Positions 1-9,790 of a DNA stretch of 44,045 nucleotides are shown here, one piece after another. Position 1 is the stretch's first letter, and every line of letters begins with the position of its first letter. The DNA comes from a virus: positions 1 through 44,045 of IMG/VR virus record IMGVR_UViG_3300031669_000063. One strand, given 5' to 3'. A program made the position numbers and the translations under genes. Below the pieces are notes generated by a model that was given only the letters and a program-made list of their open reading frames with translations, searched no databases and was not told where the DNA came from.

Positions 1-3000
1 TTAACTGGTTAAGAACTCAGTTACAAGAAGAAGGTTATGGAGACATATTAGCTGCTAATAACGATCAACCTGACAGGACATTGCAAAATCCTGAATTGCA
101 AAATCTTTCGGACGATGATGATGATGATGAAGGTGATATCCCAGTTACTCCTGCAGGCGAGCCTGTAGGTAATGATAGCGGAAATATTTTACAAAATTTA
201 CAGTTTAGTCAAGAGGATATGCAGTATGAAAAAGACAAACTTATTGATGAACAACTGGAAAAATTACAAGAAGCGATGAACAACCATGACCAGGTTGCCG
301 TTAATCGAATAAAGAAGCAAATTGATGATTTAAACTCAACATCAGCGTTACGTTTTAGTAGCGCTGTAAATGACGTAGCTAAGTATTATTGTAAGTTCTT
401 AAGCCCTCCTGTTGAGAATAATTTATTAGGTATTACTAACACTGTTAGGGGGGAATATACTGTAACACCGACGTATTCGTCATTTGAAGAAGCTATGCAA
501 AAGTATAGGGAACTTTATGATTTGGCTTCAACTTCAGTGCAGTTAATTCGAGTTAATGCAAATGGTAGTGAAGACGTATTGATTGATAATGGAGTAGCAA
601 CTTCACAAGTGGAAGGAAGTTTACGATTTAGTTGGGCGTTACCTAAGTCAAAGATGCAAATTGACGGGTTTTCTCATCGAGCCTTGCAGTATATAAAAGA
701 CTCGAAAGACGAAATCGGTAAAATGGGTGACATAGCTAGTATGCTCGGGTTTTCTGCCGGGCAGCCTTTTATGTATTTACTGCATAATCATTTTATTACT
801 AGAATTGCATGGGGGAGATATAAGTTGACAGGTAAAGGTGAAGACGCCTTAATAGCGTTAAATGACAAAGCAAAGAAATTGGAAGATGTTGATAAAACCG
901 GGTCTTTGAAGTTCACTGCACAGGATAAAAAAAAAGTTTTAACTAATGACCTGGCAAGTTTACAAAAAAGAGCCTGGCAACTTCCTAGAACAATTCAAGA
1001 AGAATTTACACAGCCGGAAATTTCAGAGAAGGCGAAAAGCCTATATGAGTCTGGCGAGTGGGTAAATTTTGTGTCGCCTAGCGGCTTACCTATGCGCGGG
1101 CCAAAAAAATACATACCAGGGGAGTTGGTTGCTTCAATGAAGGACGCAAGCACACCAAGACCGGGCAGATTTTATTATATAGGGTCATTTAGAAGCCCGG
1201 GAACTGGTGCCTATGTTTTACTAAATGAAAAAGGCGAAGTACGGAAATCTGTTAATATCCGTAAAATAGAAGACTTAAAAACTAAACAAAAACAAATTGT
1301 CTTCGGGCCTACATTTCAATCAAAAAATTATTCAAATTCTACTACTGCGTCTGAACAGCCTCAATTTGATTACGATTATACGCGTAAGAATATCGATCAT
1401 TGGGATAATGAAGGGCCTGGCGAGAGTAGCAGAGACATGCATCAGTATTACAATACTGATTTGATGTATTTAGAAGACCCCCAAAGGAAAGAAAAAGAAT
1501 TAGGAACTGAGTATCCGCAAGGTGGGGAAGGAATTTTACCTGGGGGATTTGCTGCAAGTAACTTAAAGTTGTCTTGGAACACAACCCCTCAGATATACAC
1601 GTATCAAGATTTTAAGGACTTAGTAATGTCTGCAGAGGTAAACAAAACATATTACCTTCCAGGTTTTTATTACAAGCGATTTTCTATAGACCGTGATAAG
1701 ATTTATGGGGAAATGGTGTATACATGGACACTCGAAGCTGATTCTAAGATTTCTGGGTCAGTCTGGGGGGCTATTTTTCCACTTGTAAGTTCAAACAAGG
1801 TAAAGTATTGGGTGAAAGAAATATCTGCTAAATTAAATCTGATTAAATATGTTGATAATCTATTTGATGAAACGGGTAAGTATACAAGAGAGTATAAGGA
1901 AGCTGGGTTGAAATTATCTTGGCAAGACTCAAGGAATGTGAATGATGTTGTTTACAAAAATGTTAATATACGAGTTAAAGATGAGTTTCAGGGTGAGGAC
2001 GAATGGCATTATGCGTTATACATAAACGGAGATAAGAACGGCGGTAAATGGAAATGTATACGCCGACGTGGGTATTTTGAGTCGGAGGAGAAAGCTCTTA
2101 CTGCAGCGAAGACCTATATTGACGAGTTTTACGATGAAAGAATTAAAAAGCATTTAATTGAGTCATCGTTAAAATACTCGAAGTACAAATGGGAGGTGGG
2201 GGATGCGAATGACTATCGGCTTCCGAAGGTTACGAGAGAAAAAATGTTTGCAGCAGATGGGTTTAAGTTTCATACTGGGGCAGACAAAGCTTTAGTACTA
2301 GTAGATGACACAACAAACGAGGACGTCGGGTTTCTTGGGTTTTCTGTTGATGAGGGGAGTGAGTCGACGCTTACCAGAGTTGTAGTGATGATACAGTACA
2401 TTTTACCTGAATATCGAGGGAGGGGGTTGGGTAAGGAGATGCAACAAATTTTTGTTGACTACTTAAACAAGACCTATGGGCAGAATTATTTTATTATAGC
2501 TGGTATTATGACGGATGAAGGTAAAAAGATGGTTGATTATAGAAGTCAGCTTTTACCAGAAAATATACACCATAGCGTCACAGACTACCGAGCACCGAAG
2601 TCAGAGGTGGCATCGTTAAAGTTTTCTTGGAAAGATATTGAGGAAACAAACCAACACGGGTTGCCTAGGTTTTGGGATGTAAGTGCCACTTCTCACAATA
2701 GAGAGTCACAGCGACCTACATCGTTGCCACGTACTGAAAAAATAGATATTATAGAAAATGGTATATTTAATGGTGAGTTTTTCAAACCAGAAGTTTCAAG
2801 TGAAGAGATGATTAAAGGGCGTTATGAAAGTTTTTGGAATGACCTCAATCATTCAAGTTCTGATATAGTGAAAGTAAATTGGGTTAGACCTTCTGAAAAT
2901 CAGAAAACAGTAGGCTCATTGAAGTTTTCGTTTGATGATATGGCTGAAAATCAAGATTACTTTTTGAACATGGATGTGCAGCCTGACGAGTTGGTTCAAG

Positions 3001-3143
3001 AAGCTCCTACTACTCAGAAAGAGAGATACGATATTGTTAAGTACAGACATAATCCTGACAGAGAAGAAATGTATTTTGAGAAAGGGTTGCATAAAGACCC
3101 AAGTAATATCAATGTTGATAGACCACTAACACCATTTGGATAG
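1..3143 (+). CDS. Multidomain polyvalent phage protein with GNAT domain (5' end outside window)
   Basis: The frame is open from base 3, so the gene begins upstream; the TTG at 81 is only an internal codon. The protein is a string of modules separated by variants of one peptide: ALRFSS (near 345), SLRFSW (618), SLKFTA (903), SLQKRAW (957), NLKLSW (1560), GLKLSW (1906), SLKYSKYKW (2166), SLKFSW (2613) and SLKFSF (2913). The module at about 2250-2560 looks like a GNAT N-acetyltransferase, with the acetyl-CoA loop EYRGRGLGKEM near 2410. A module near 1040 carries LYESGEWVNFVSPSGLP, echoed at the N-terminus of the Nudix protein at 8720. A run of Asp follows residue 30. Other modules are not recognised. 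By analogy with described polyvalent proteins I infer an effector cargo made late and carried in the virion; the GNAT substrate is unknown. The stop is 3 bp before the next gene. Confidence 0.75.
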   Translation, partial: NWLRTQLQEEGYGDILAANNDQPDRTLQNPELQNLSDDDDDDEGDIPVTPAGEPVGNDSGNILQNLQFSQEDMQYEKDKLIDEQLEKLQEAMNNHDQVAVNRIKKQIDDLNSTSALRFSSAVNDVAKYYCKFLSPPVENNLLGITNTVRGEYTVTPTYSSFEEAMQKYRELYDLASTSVQLIRVNANGSEDVLIDNGVATSQVEGSLRFSWALPKSKMQIDGFSHRALQYIKDSKDEIGKMGDIASMLGFSAGQPFMYLLHNHFITRIAWGRYKLTGKGEDALIALNDKAKKLEDVDKTGSLKFTAQDKKKVLTNDLASLQKRAWQLPRTIQEEFTQPEISEKAKSLYESGEWVNFVSPSGLPMRGPKKYIPGELVASMKDASTPRPGRFYYIGSFRSPGTGAYVLLNEKGEVRKSVNIRKIEDLKTKQKQIVFGPTFQSKNYSNSTTASEQPQFDYDYTRKNIDHWDNEGPGESSRDMHQYYNTDLMYLEDPQRKEKELGTEYPQGGEGILPGGFAASNLKLSWNTTPQIYTYQDFKDLVMSAEVNKTYYLPGFYYKRFSIDRDKIYGEMVYTWTLEADSKISGSVWGAIFPLVSSNKVKYWVKEISAKLNLIKYVDNLFDETGKYTREYKEAGLKLSWQDSRNVNDVVYKNVNIRVKDEFQGEDEWHYALYINGDKNGGKWKCIRRRGYFESEEKALTAAKTYIDEFYDERIKKHLIESSLKYSKYKWEVGDANDYRLPKVTREKMFAADGFKFHTGADKALVLVDDTTNEDVGFLGFSVDEGSESTLTRVVVMIQYILPEYRGRGLGKEMQQIFVDYLNKTYGQNYFIIAGIMTDEGKKMVDYRSQLLPENIHHSVTDYRAPKSEVASLKFSWKDIEETNQHGLPRFWDVSATSHNRESQRPTSLPRTEKIDIIENGIFNGEFFKPEVSSEEMIKGRYESFWNDLNHSSSDIVKVNWVRPSENQKTVGSLKFSFDDMAENQDYFLNMDVQPDELVQEAPTTQKERYDIVKYRHNPDREEMYFEKGLHKDPSNINVDRPLTPFG

Positions 3144-3146
3144 AAG

Positions 3147-4706
3147 ATGACTAAAAAACAACCAATTTTCATTTGTTTGTGGACTCCAGATTCAGTGAGA
3201 GAAAAACTGAAAAGCGTAAAAGGTCTCGAAGATGACTTGCATATGACTTTTATTTATCGGAAAGACGTACAGCAAACCGATAAAAAAAATAATATGTTAC
3301 TGTCAAAGATATCCGCCATTGCAAAAAAATATAAGAAAATAAGACTAAAATACGGCGGTACGGCTGAGTTTAATAATGATGATAAAAGCCAAGTTGCATT
3401 ATTAACCGTAACAGAAGGCGCAGAACTTTACACTAAGTTAGTAGAGGCAGTTGAAAGTGTATATGGGTCATGGGAAAGAGAATTTGGGTTTACAGCACAT
3501 ATGACTTTGCATGCTGAAAAAGAAGGAAAAGATTTAATAGATATAAAACCTTTCTCTTGGACAGCCAAGCATGTTGGCGTTGTATTTGGAAACACAAGAG
3601 ATTATAAACCTGAAGAGGGCGCAAAACAGTATTTAGTTGCTTTTAAAACTGGTAAGATCGAAGAGACTTTAAAAAAGAGTGCTCATAACATTTTAAGCAA
3701 TAATTTAAGTTTTTCTGGCACGGGCGTGTATGAAAGAAACACTGCAAAGCATATTACTAATCTTCTTAAAAATAAAGCTAACATACTTGCCAACGTGAAT
3801 GATGGCACATATGGTGTAATTATTGTTTCAAGCCCTGGAGAGGCTTATCAGGAGAGCGGTTACAAAGACTTAGAGAGGCCTGGGAGGCAATTCTTTTACA
3901 AGCTTGGTGATACGAGATTAACGCCAGCAGGGTACTGGATGGATTGGTGGGAGCCAGACCACGAAAAGTTTTTTGGTGTCAGTGAGTCAAAATACACAAG
4001 AATGTCCGAAAAAGAAAGAGCAACTTTAGAGGCTAAATTGCAGTTGAAAATGGGATGGGCAGAGGCGGAGTTTGATGCGCCGGAAGCGGTAGAGGTTGGA
4101 AAGGGGGGTTGGGAGAGTAAGTTAGCTGGCAGCAAAGTCTTACCCAGTCTGAAATTATCAAATGAGTTTACGTACACAGACGCTAGTGATATAGACCAAA
4201 GTAAGGATGAATATGATAATAGGGCTTTAATGTTTCATCAAGACGATAAACTTTATCCGGCAATGGAAGATAAGTTGTTGCCAAAAGAAGTTGAATACCA
4301 ATATTTCAATCCAACCGTCAACCAACCGAAATTAGACGAGTTAACTCTTGAGACAGTAACTACAAATAAGAAGTTTCATGGAAGTACTTTACAAAGTTTA
4401 AGTTGGGATACGTCTTCAATTCCATACCTATCAGCAGAAAGTTTAGAGGAGTTTGCTAAGTTTTTTCCAGGCAAAACAGTAGTTTCTGTGTTTCCTATGA
4501 CTCCGGCCAACCGTGAGTGGGGTGTATACAAGAGTACGGTCGTACACAAGCACGTGTATGTTTGGCAAGTACTAGTAGCTAGTTTTGAAAAGTTAGTAGA
4601 CGCTTACATTGCAGCAAAGGACTATGCTAGAACTCATGATTACGTGCTGTATAGGTCTTCCTGGGTAAAAGAGGCAGAAGAGGCTAAAGCAGATACCGAT
4701 TCTTGA
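3147..4706 (+). CDS. 2H phosphoesterase-like multidomain protein
   Basis: 519 aa. The N-terminal ~160 residues carry the two HxT motifs that define the 2H phosphoesterase superfamily: LHMTFIY (His32, Thr34) and AHMTLHA (His118, Thr120). Family members act on 2',3'-cyclic or 2'-5' phosphodiester bonds in RNA or nucleotides; the substrate here is unknown. Two unrecognised modules follow, introduced by variants of the same linker as in the upstream gene: NLSFSG (near 3702), SLKLSN (4145) and SLSWD (4392). The C-terminal module (residues ~415-500) has alternating aromatic and charged residues and no known motif. It starts 3 bp after the upstream stop, so the two are probably co-transcribed. A counter-defence or RNA-repair effector carried with the virion is plausible inference. 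Confidence 0.75.
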   Translation: MTKKQPIFICLWTPDSVREKLKSVKGLEDDLHMTFIYRKDVQQTDKKNNMLLSKISAIAKKYKKIRLKYGGTAEFNNDDKSQVALLTVTEGAELYTKLVEAVESVYGSWEREFGFTAHMTLHAEKEGKDLIDIKPFSWTAKHVGVVFGNTRDYKPEEGAKQYLVAFKTGKIEETLKKSAHNILSNNLSFSGTGVYERNTAKHITNLLKNKANILANVNDGTYGVIIVSSPGEAYQESGYKDLERPGRQFFYKLGDTRLTPAGYWMDWWEPDHEKFFGVSESKYTRMSEKERATLEAKLQLKMGWAEAEFDAPEAVEVGKGGWESKLAGSKVLPSLKLSNEFTYTDASDIDQSKDEYDNRALMFHQDDKLYPAMEDKLLPKEVEYQYFNPTVNQPKLDELTLETVTTNKKFHGSTLQSLSWDTSSIPYLSAESLEEFAKFFPGKTVVSVFPMTPANREWGVYKSTVVHKHVYVWQVLVASFEKLVDAYIAAKDYARTHDYVLYRSSWVKEAEEAKADTDS

Positions 4707-4731
4707 GCTTAACCTCCAATAAGGTTATAAT
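4703..4731 (+). promoter_or_regulatory. Putative sigma70-like promoter before portal gene
   Basis: TTGAGC at 4703-4708 and TATAAT at 4726-4731 are 17 bp apart, 38 bp upstream of the portal start. The -35 overlaps the TGA of the upstream gene. The -10 context ATAAGGTTATAATTT recurs as ATAAGGTTATACTTT upstream of the gene at 13621. Confidence 0.5.
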
Positions 4732-4768
4732 TTAAGTAACTAAGTAAAATTAAATAAAAAGTTAAGCT

Positions 4769-6745
4769 ATGATAATAAAAGTAACGAAAGACAAAGAAGC
4801 AGAAAGTTCTACGGATAACTTTAATGCCGCTAGCGCTCGCATTAAGCCTAGCATAAGCAGTGCGACTCCGAAAAGGACTTTTAGCAGACTTGACATCCAG
4901 AGAGCCCAGCAGTTAGCAAAGACAGCAGGGGCTTTAGATGTTACTCGTACCGGGCCAACTTTTAACGACCCGAGATATACGTCCTCCACGTTATCAATTC
5001 CTACCGATGAGCGTACATTAAATGGACTTTATAGATTTTTTATTGAAACAGACCCTATAGTAGGTGCTGCGTTGAAAATGCTTACTGATTTACCGCTTGC
5101 TGATTTGCAATTAGGTCAATGCGAGGATAGTGGCATTCAACAGCATTACGAAGAGATGTGGGAGAGAATTAACGGATTAAAACTCTTAACTGATATTGCA
5201 TCAGAATACTATGGGCTTGGTAATAGCGTTGTGTTCGGTAATTTTAATGAAGCTGATTACATGTGGGACCAGCTGGTAATTTTAAACCCTGATTACGTGA
5301 AAATTGAAAGCACTTGGGTAAACCAGCATCCGTTAATAAAGTTGATACCGGATGAGGGGCTAAAAAGAATTGTTCAAACTCAGTCTCCTAGATTTTTGTA
5401 TGACCAATTACCGCCAGAAATAATTCACTATGTGCTGTTCAACCAAGAAATACCTTTAGACCCAAATAACGTTTTTCATCTTGCGCATTTCAAACGTCCT
5501 TATGAAGTGAAAGGGCATTCAATTATAAAACGTATTTTGAAAACTTTAATGTTAGAGGACAGGTACAATCAAGCAAACTTTGCATTAGCAACACGTCATG
5601 CAGTACCTCTCACTATTGTTAAAGTTGGCGACCAGAAGAATAATTGGATACCTAGTGACGAAGCTTTAGATGAAGTTCGTGAGTTAATGTCGAGCTACGA
5701 ATTAGACCCTAACTTCTCTATTATTTATCATTATGGAATTGATGTTCAGTACTACGGGTCAAACGGCAAGATGCTACCTATCAACCCTGAACTAGAAAGA
5801 GTTTATAGATTGAAATTTATCGGACTTGGCGTCCATGAGCAGTTGCTTGCAGGTGTGGGCGGTGCGTATTCTCAGGCTTACGTTAACCTCGAAGTTCAAA
5901 GGCAGCGGTATCTTAATTTTCAGTTAAAACTTGAAAGTTTTATGCACACAGGGATTTTTAAACCAGTTGCTGATTTGTGTGGGTTTTATAAAGTGAAACA
6001 AGCCGTAGCGGGGTTTGGCGGTGTAAGTAGTTATAAATTTGGAAAGGTAGAAGCGACACGGCAATCCATTTTGAGTGCTTACCCTTCTTTAAGAGACCAG
6101 CAGGATAATAAACAATTTCAGGAATTTGTAAGGCATAAAACCGCGGAGTACCAAGCCAATTCTGTAAAGCAAACTCGTGAGTATATTTATCCTAAGCTTG
6201 ACTGGGGGACAATGTCTGCGTCCACCGATGAGAATTTGAAAAATTATGTTAAATGGCTTGTAAAAGAGCGTCCGTACTTAGTAGATGATGCTCTTTTAGC
6301 ACGATTAGCTAACTTAGATAGAGATACTCAAGAAAAAGCATACCTAAAAGATTTAGAAAGGTCTGCTAAGAGAACGAAAGCTGTAAATAATTTAGGATTA
6401 TCAGAGTTTACGAAAAATCAAAAAGGTGCTGGCGGTGACTTCGGCGGTGACTTCGGCGGTGGTGGAGACTTAAACTTCGGAGCTGGTGGGGGTGCGGATG
6501 CTGGCGCGTTTGGTGGGGGCACTTTTGGAGAAGAACCTAATGCACCTATTGGCGAAAATGGCCCCCCCGAAGCGGCGAATGCTCAAACGCCGAATGTATC
6601 GGCGCAGTCTTCTTACTTAGACGAAGAGGAAAAACTTAGGAAGTTAGCTCTCACTGAAGATAGGCTTATTGCTTCTGAGAACTTGAAGCTTATAAAACTT
6701 AAAACAGAAGAGGACAAAGCCATTGTTAGGGAGGTATTTAGATGA
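4769..6745 (+). CDS. Phage portal protein
   Basis: 658 aa, the expected size for a portal. The central region has portal-like sequence: an N-terminal alpha segment (FFIETDPIVGAALKMLTDLP), acidic loops, a conserved block around residues 220-300 (IIHYVLFNQEIPLDPNNVFH, then HFKRPYEVKGHS) and a long helical segment before residue 400 (GVGGAYSQAYVNLEVQRQRY). The dodecameric portal forms the DNA channel at one capsid vertex and binds terminase and neck proteins. The C-terminal ~100 residues include a glycine/alanine-rich stretch (about 557-600) and a charged helical end, probably flexible and exposed. A promoter candidate lies just upstream; the stop overlaps the next start (ATGA). Confidence 0.85.
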   Translation: MIIKVTKDKEAESSTDNFNAASARIKPSISSATPKRTFSRLDIQRAQQLAKTAGALDVTRTGPTFNDPRYTSSTLSIPTDERTLNGLYRFFIETDPIVGAALKMLTDLPLADLQLGQCEDSGIQQHYEEMWERINGLKLLTDIASEYYGLGNSVVFGNFNEADYMWDQLVILNPDYVKIESTWVNQHPLIKLIPDEGLKRIVQTQSPRFLYDQLPPEIIHYVLFNQEIPLDPNNVFHLAHFKRPYEVKGHSIIKRILKTLMLEDRYNQANFALATRHAVPLTIVKVGDQKNNWIPSDEALDEVRELMSSYELDPNFSIIYHYGIDVQYYGSNGKMLPINPELERVYRLKFIGLGVHEQLLAGVGGAYSQAYVNLEVQRQRYLNFQLKLESFMHTGIFKPVADLCGFYKVKQAVAGFGGVSSYKFGKVEATRQSILSAYPSLRDQQDNKQFQEFVRHKTAEYQANSVKQTREYIYPKLDWGTMSASTDENLKNYVKWLVKERPYLVDDALLARLANLDRDTQEKAYLKDLERSAKRTKAVNNLGLSEFTKNQKGAGGDFGGDFGGGGDLNFGAGGGADAGAFGGGTFGEEPNAPIGENGPPEAANAQTPNVSAQSSYLDEEEKLRKLALTEDRLIASENLKLIKLKTEEDKAIVREVFR

Positions 6746-7032
6746 TAAAGTGGAGGAAGATATTTAGACCAGTCATTACAAAATTGGAAAGTGAAACACG
6801 AGAGTATTCAATTTCTGGTGAGCCAGAGCAGCTTGATGAGTTAGAAAAAGCATTTAATCTCATTACATATTGTTGTTCAGTCGGTGCGTCGAGGTCTATT
6901 TGTCTTCATATCGATGGAGATGGGGCTGCAAACCTAAAAGTGAAGAAGGGTGAGGGGAAGTTGCAAGAAATTGATGATGGTAACGAGTTAGCAACTGAGT
7001 CAGATACGATTGATTTTGGGTTTGGGGACTAA
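6742..7032 (+). CDS. Small protein with N-terminal WRK-F tag
   Basis: 96 aa, start overlapping the portal stop. It begins MIKWRKIFRP, the same short basic-aromatic head as MRNWRKTFSW in the next gene and MRPWRQIFAV at 13621, and like the internal linker VFSWRKMFKK near 15964. The rest is acidic and unrecognised, with a SISGEPEQLDELEKAFNLI helix-like stretch and two cysteines in TYCCSV. Being translationally coupled to the portal it may be a capsid-internal protein. The shared head suggests a common sorting or processing signal rather than a catalytic function. Confidence 0.6.
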   Translation: MIKWRKIFRPVITKLESETREYSISGEPEQLDELEKAFNLITYCCSVGASRSICLHIDGDGAANLKVKKGEGKLQEIDDGNELATESDTIDFGFGD

Positions 7033-7302
7033 ATGAGGAATTGGCGTAAAACATTTAGTTGGCAAGTAGTATTTGAAGCCGGCATTAAAGTGCGTGTTGC
7101 GGAGTCTGCTCCGGTCGAGGATCGCACTTTTTCAAGTGATGATGGAGAAGACGTAGTTGTTCCGGTCGGTGAGGTTGGTTATGTTTCGGAGGATACTGAC
7201 CCTGAATTTGATGGTGTAAGCGTGATACTGCCAAACATGCGTGAGTTACTTGGGTCAGTTCCCTTGGTAATGTACAGACAAGATTTAGAGATAATCGATT
7301 AG
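7033..7302 (+). CDS. Small protein with N-terminal WRKTFSW tag
   Basis: 89 aa, beginning directly after the stop of the previous gene. The head MRNWRKTFSWQ contains both the W-R-K-x-F start and the F-S-W core of the internal linker peptide, tying the N-terminal tag to the linker in one sequence. The remaining ~75 residues are acidic and beta-rich looking (many Val, DGEDVVVPVGEVGYVSED), without recognised motifs. It sits between portal and prohead protease, so a head-assembly or packaged role is likely. Confidence 0.6.
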   Translation: MRNWRKTFSWQVVFEAGIKVRVAESAPVEDRTFSSDDGEDVVVPVGEVGYVSEDTDPEFDGVSVILPNMRELLGSVPLVMYRQDLEIID

Positions 7303-7314
7303 AGGGTACAAAAA

Positions 7315-8328
7315 ATGTTAGTAAAATTTGCAGAGCAACTTGTACAAGCAGTTCCATTAACGGCAAAAACTGCTGGTATGCATGAAAAAAAGATTATACC
7401 GGTTAACAATAAGGAGTTTCGGTATTTGAGATTTCGAGCTATTGGTAATTCTGAAGTTGCCGGTCAGAACGGAAATTCTGATTCTTTTCCTTACATGTGG
7501 TTCGAAGATGACGAAGACGGATATGGATATAAATCTTTCGTTGGAAAAAGAGCACACCACGAACATAATAGTTCTGAACAACTTGCTGGCAGCATAGGTG
7601 ATTTACCGGATGCCTACTTAAATAAATTTATTTACCCCGAAGACGTACCCAATCAGCGTTGGATTGATTTATCAGGTAATAAATTTAACGAAAAGAGGGC
7701 GTCTATACTATCTATGGCCGGACAACGTGCAGGAGATATTGAAGTGTTGATGCGCATTGACACGACGTTACCTAAATCTGGAACGTTAAACATAAAAACT
7801 GAAAATGCGTTAAAGAGAATAATTAGAGCGATTGATAGCGGGCAGGTGTTAACATGCAGTATGGGCACTAATGTTGCTTACTCAACATGTAGTGTTTGTG
7901 GCAATGAAGCAAGATTTGCTTCTGATTACTGTACACATCTAACAAAGCGAAAAGGTGCTTTTACTGTTGTGACAGCTAACGAGGTTCGTGATTTGCTTAC
8001 TAAAGAAAAATTGCGCCCAGAATGGTTGAAGCATTTAACAGCAAGTATGGCAGATGTTGATGAGATTTTAAAAGGAAACTCTAATAAGAGTATTGCGTTA
8101 AAAAACGTAGAATTTAATCATAAATTATCTTTCTTTGAATTATCTGTCGTAGGTATTCCAGCGTATGCAGCAGCCAAACAGCTGGAAAAAATTGCAAGAA
8201 AGACAGACGAAGACAGGAAAGAATATTTACGTAGATTGGCTAAAGAATTTGGTGAGGACACGATTATTGACTTATATGAGATACTGCAAGAAGAAGGAAG
8301 AATCTCATCAATGTGCTCGGTTAACTAG
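7315..8328 (+). CDS. Prohead (capsid maturation) protease-like protein
   Basis: 337 aa, SD GAGGG before ATG 7315. Between portal and capsid genes a maturation protease is expected, and the sequence resembles phage head-maturation proteases that carry a small metal-binding insert: CSMGTNVAYSTCSVCGNEAR then DYCTHL (Cys192, Cys195, Cys206, His208). A histidine cluster (His81, His82, His84) and a late conserved block FELSVVGIPAYAAAKQ (about 274-290) are typical of the family. These enzymes cleave scaffold and capsid N-termini during head maturation. The catalytic Ser/His assignment is inferred, not seen. A natural substrate to test is the recurrent S-L-K-F-S-W linker in the neighbouring polyproteins. 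The C-terminal helix is highly charged. Confidence 0.65.
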   Translation: MLVKFAEQLVQAVPLTAKTAGMHEKKIIPVNNKEFRYLRFRAIGNSEVAGQNGNSDSFPYMWFEDDEDGYGYKSFVGKRAHHEHNSSEQLAGSIGDLPDAYLNKFIYPEDVPNQRWIDLSGNKFNEKRASILSMAGQRAGDIEVLMRIDTTLPKSGTLNIKTENALKRIIRAIDSGQVLTCSMGTNVAYSTCSVCGNEARFASDYCTHLTKRKGAFTVVTANEVRDLLTKEKLRPEWLKHLTASMADVDEILKGNSNKSIALKNVEFNHKLSFFELSVVGIPAYAAAKQLEKIARKTDEDRKEYLRRLAKEFGEDTIIDLYEILQEEGRISSMCSVN

Positions 8329-8337
8329 AAAAACACA

Positions 8338-8727
8338 GTGAGAACGATAAGGCATACATATCAACCTGAAAGATCTTCTTTATGTGGGCAGACGTGTGTT
8401 GCTATGATTACTGGAAGGCCGCTACCTGACGTAATAAAAAATTTATTTAGCGGTAAGACTGGGGGTACATCTACTAAGGACGTAATGTCTGCTTTGCAGA
8501 AAGCAGGTGAAAAGACGTCAAGTTTAGAGAGAGTGAAAAAAACTACGGTTTTTGACACTCTATCTTTATGTAGACTGCATTTTGTCGGCGAGAAAAATCA
8601 TAGTCATTGGGTTGTGATAGCAGAGGTGGGAGGCAAGATGTCTACATTCGACCCTAGTATAGGAGTGTACGTCGGTTTTAAAGCAGATTCCTACCCGACA
8701 TCATATTTGGAGATTAAGGATGCCTAA
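8338..8727 (+). CDS. Papain/C39-like cysteine peptidase
   Basis: 129 aa, GTG start (8338) with no strong SD. The pattern fits a C39/papain-like fold: Gln9 (oxyanion), Cys16 in SSLCGQTCVAM, His90 in NHSHWVVIAE and Asp105 in TFDPSIG, in the right order and spacing. Such phage-borne domains occur as pieces of polyvalent proteins and as single proteins; possible substrates are host proteins or the phage's own polyproteins. The stop overlaps the start of the Nudix gene. It lacks the linker peptide. Confidence 0.65.
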   Translation: MRTIRHTYQPERSSLCGQTCVAMITGRPLPDVIKNLFSGKTGGTSTKDVMSALQKAGEKTSSLERVKKTTVFDTLSLCRLHFVGEKNHSHWVVIAEVGGKMSTFDPSIGVYVGFKADSYPTSYLEIKDA

Positions 8728-9766
8728 AAAAGAAACTAAGACGCTTTACAAAGGGGAGTGGGTTAGTCTTGTCAGCCCTATCGATGAGCCTTACGAAGTT
8801 TTAGACGAACCAGACGTAGTATTTGTTTTACCGGTTCGCAGAGTACCTTTGATGCTAGGAGACGTTAAAACTCGGCAACACAAAATTGGTATTAGGAAGG
8901 AAGTGTGCCCGCCATATAATCTTAAGGACGAAACGGGAGAAAAGAGTTACTATACGATAATTTCAGGAAAGATTGATGGCAAGGAAAGTGCAAAGGATGC
9001 TGCTATTCGAGAATTGAAAGAAGAGTCTGGTGTTGAATACGAAAAAGGTACAATATATGAAGTATTTAACAATTTACCTGTATGTAAATCAACTGACATG
9101 CGAGCAACTCTTATTTTAATAGATATTGATGAAAGTGAGAAGGAAGAAGCTGAAGGTGACGGGACAGAGTATGAGGAGAAGAGTAAAACAATATGGGTTA
9201 CTTGGAATGAGTTAGGTGATATACTAAAAAAGCCAAATAAAGATTTTCTGTTACTAGCGGTATACTCGTTGGTGCAGGGACATATTCATGACAAAAGTGG
9301 TGAAGTGATAGGGTTTACAAAAATCGGGGAATTGGAGGGTGCGATGATTCAAAAGATTGCTAGTTTAGGCAACGGATACTACTCAATTGATGATAGCGAC
9401 GTAGTCGCTGATACTGCGTTAGTAAATCAATTACTGCAAAAACAATCTTTCATGTCAGACGAAGAAGTGAAAGATTTTCTTAGCTCGTTTCAGCCCGGTC
9501 AAACAAAAAACTTTAAAGTAAAAGCTAACACTGGAGTTGTAGTTAATTTATACGAAGTAGATTACCCCGCACCTCCCGACCCTAACGAAGAAACTCAAGA
9601 GTTAGCAAAACATTTGGATGAGTATAAAGATTTTGTATCTCAAAACATATTCCCTGACACTCATATAGAAGATATCGTTGTGGACGAAAGGTCAAAAATT
9701 CTAGGCCCCTCTAAGAAAAAAGTTGCAAAAGTTGGGTGGAGAGAGAAACTAATTATTAGCCGTTAA
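8720..9766 (+). CDS. Nudix hydrolase domain protein
   Basis: 348 aa. A full Nudix box is present at residues 83-105: G-x5-E-x7-REL-x-EE-x-G (SGKIDGKESAKDAAIRELKE then ESGV). Nudix enzymes hydrolyse nucleoside diphosphates linked to X (mutagenic dNTPs, NAD, ADP-ribose, RNA caps). The N-terminus LYKGEWVSLVSPIDEP matches LYESGEWVNFVSPSGLP inside the first protein of the window, so the two share a small module. The C-terminal ~130 residues are an unrecognised acidic domain ending in GWREKLIISR, reminiscent of the W-R-K tag. It overlaps the peptidase gene and precedes a HAD/zincin/Fic protein. Confidence 0.75.
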   Translation: MPKKETKTLYKGEWVSLVSPIDEPYEVLDEPDVVFVLPVRRVPLMLGDVKTRQHKIGIRKEVCPPYNLKDETGEKSYYTIISGKIDGKESAKDAAIRELKEESGVEYEKGTIYEVFNNLPVCKSTDMRATLILIDIDESEKEEAEGDGTEYEEKSKTIWVTWNELGDILKKPNKDFLLLAVYSLVQGHIHDKSGEVIGFTKIGELEGAMIQKIASLGNGYYSIDDSDVVADTALVNQLLQKQSFMSDEEVKDFLSSFQPGQTKNFKVKANTGVVVNLYEVDYPAPPDPNEETQELAKHLDEYKDFVSQNIFPDTHIEDIVVDERSKILGPSKKKVAKVGWREKLIISR

Positions 9767-9790
9767 TTATACACCTTAAGAGACTTGCGA

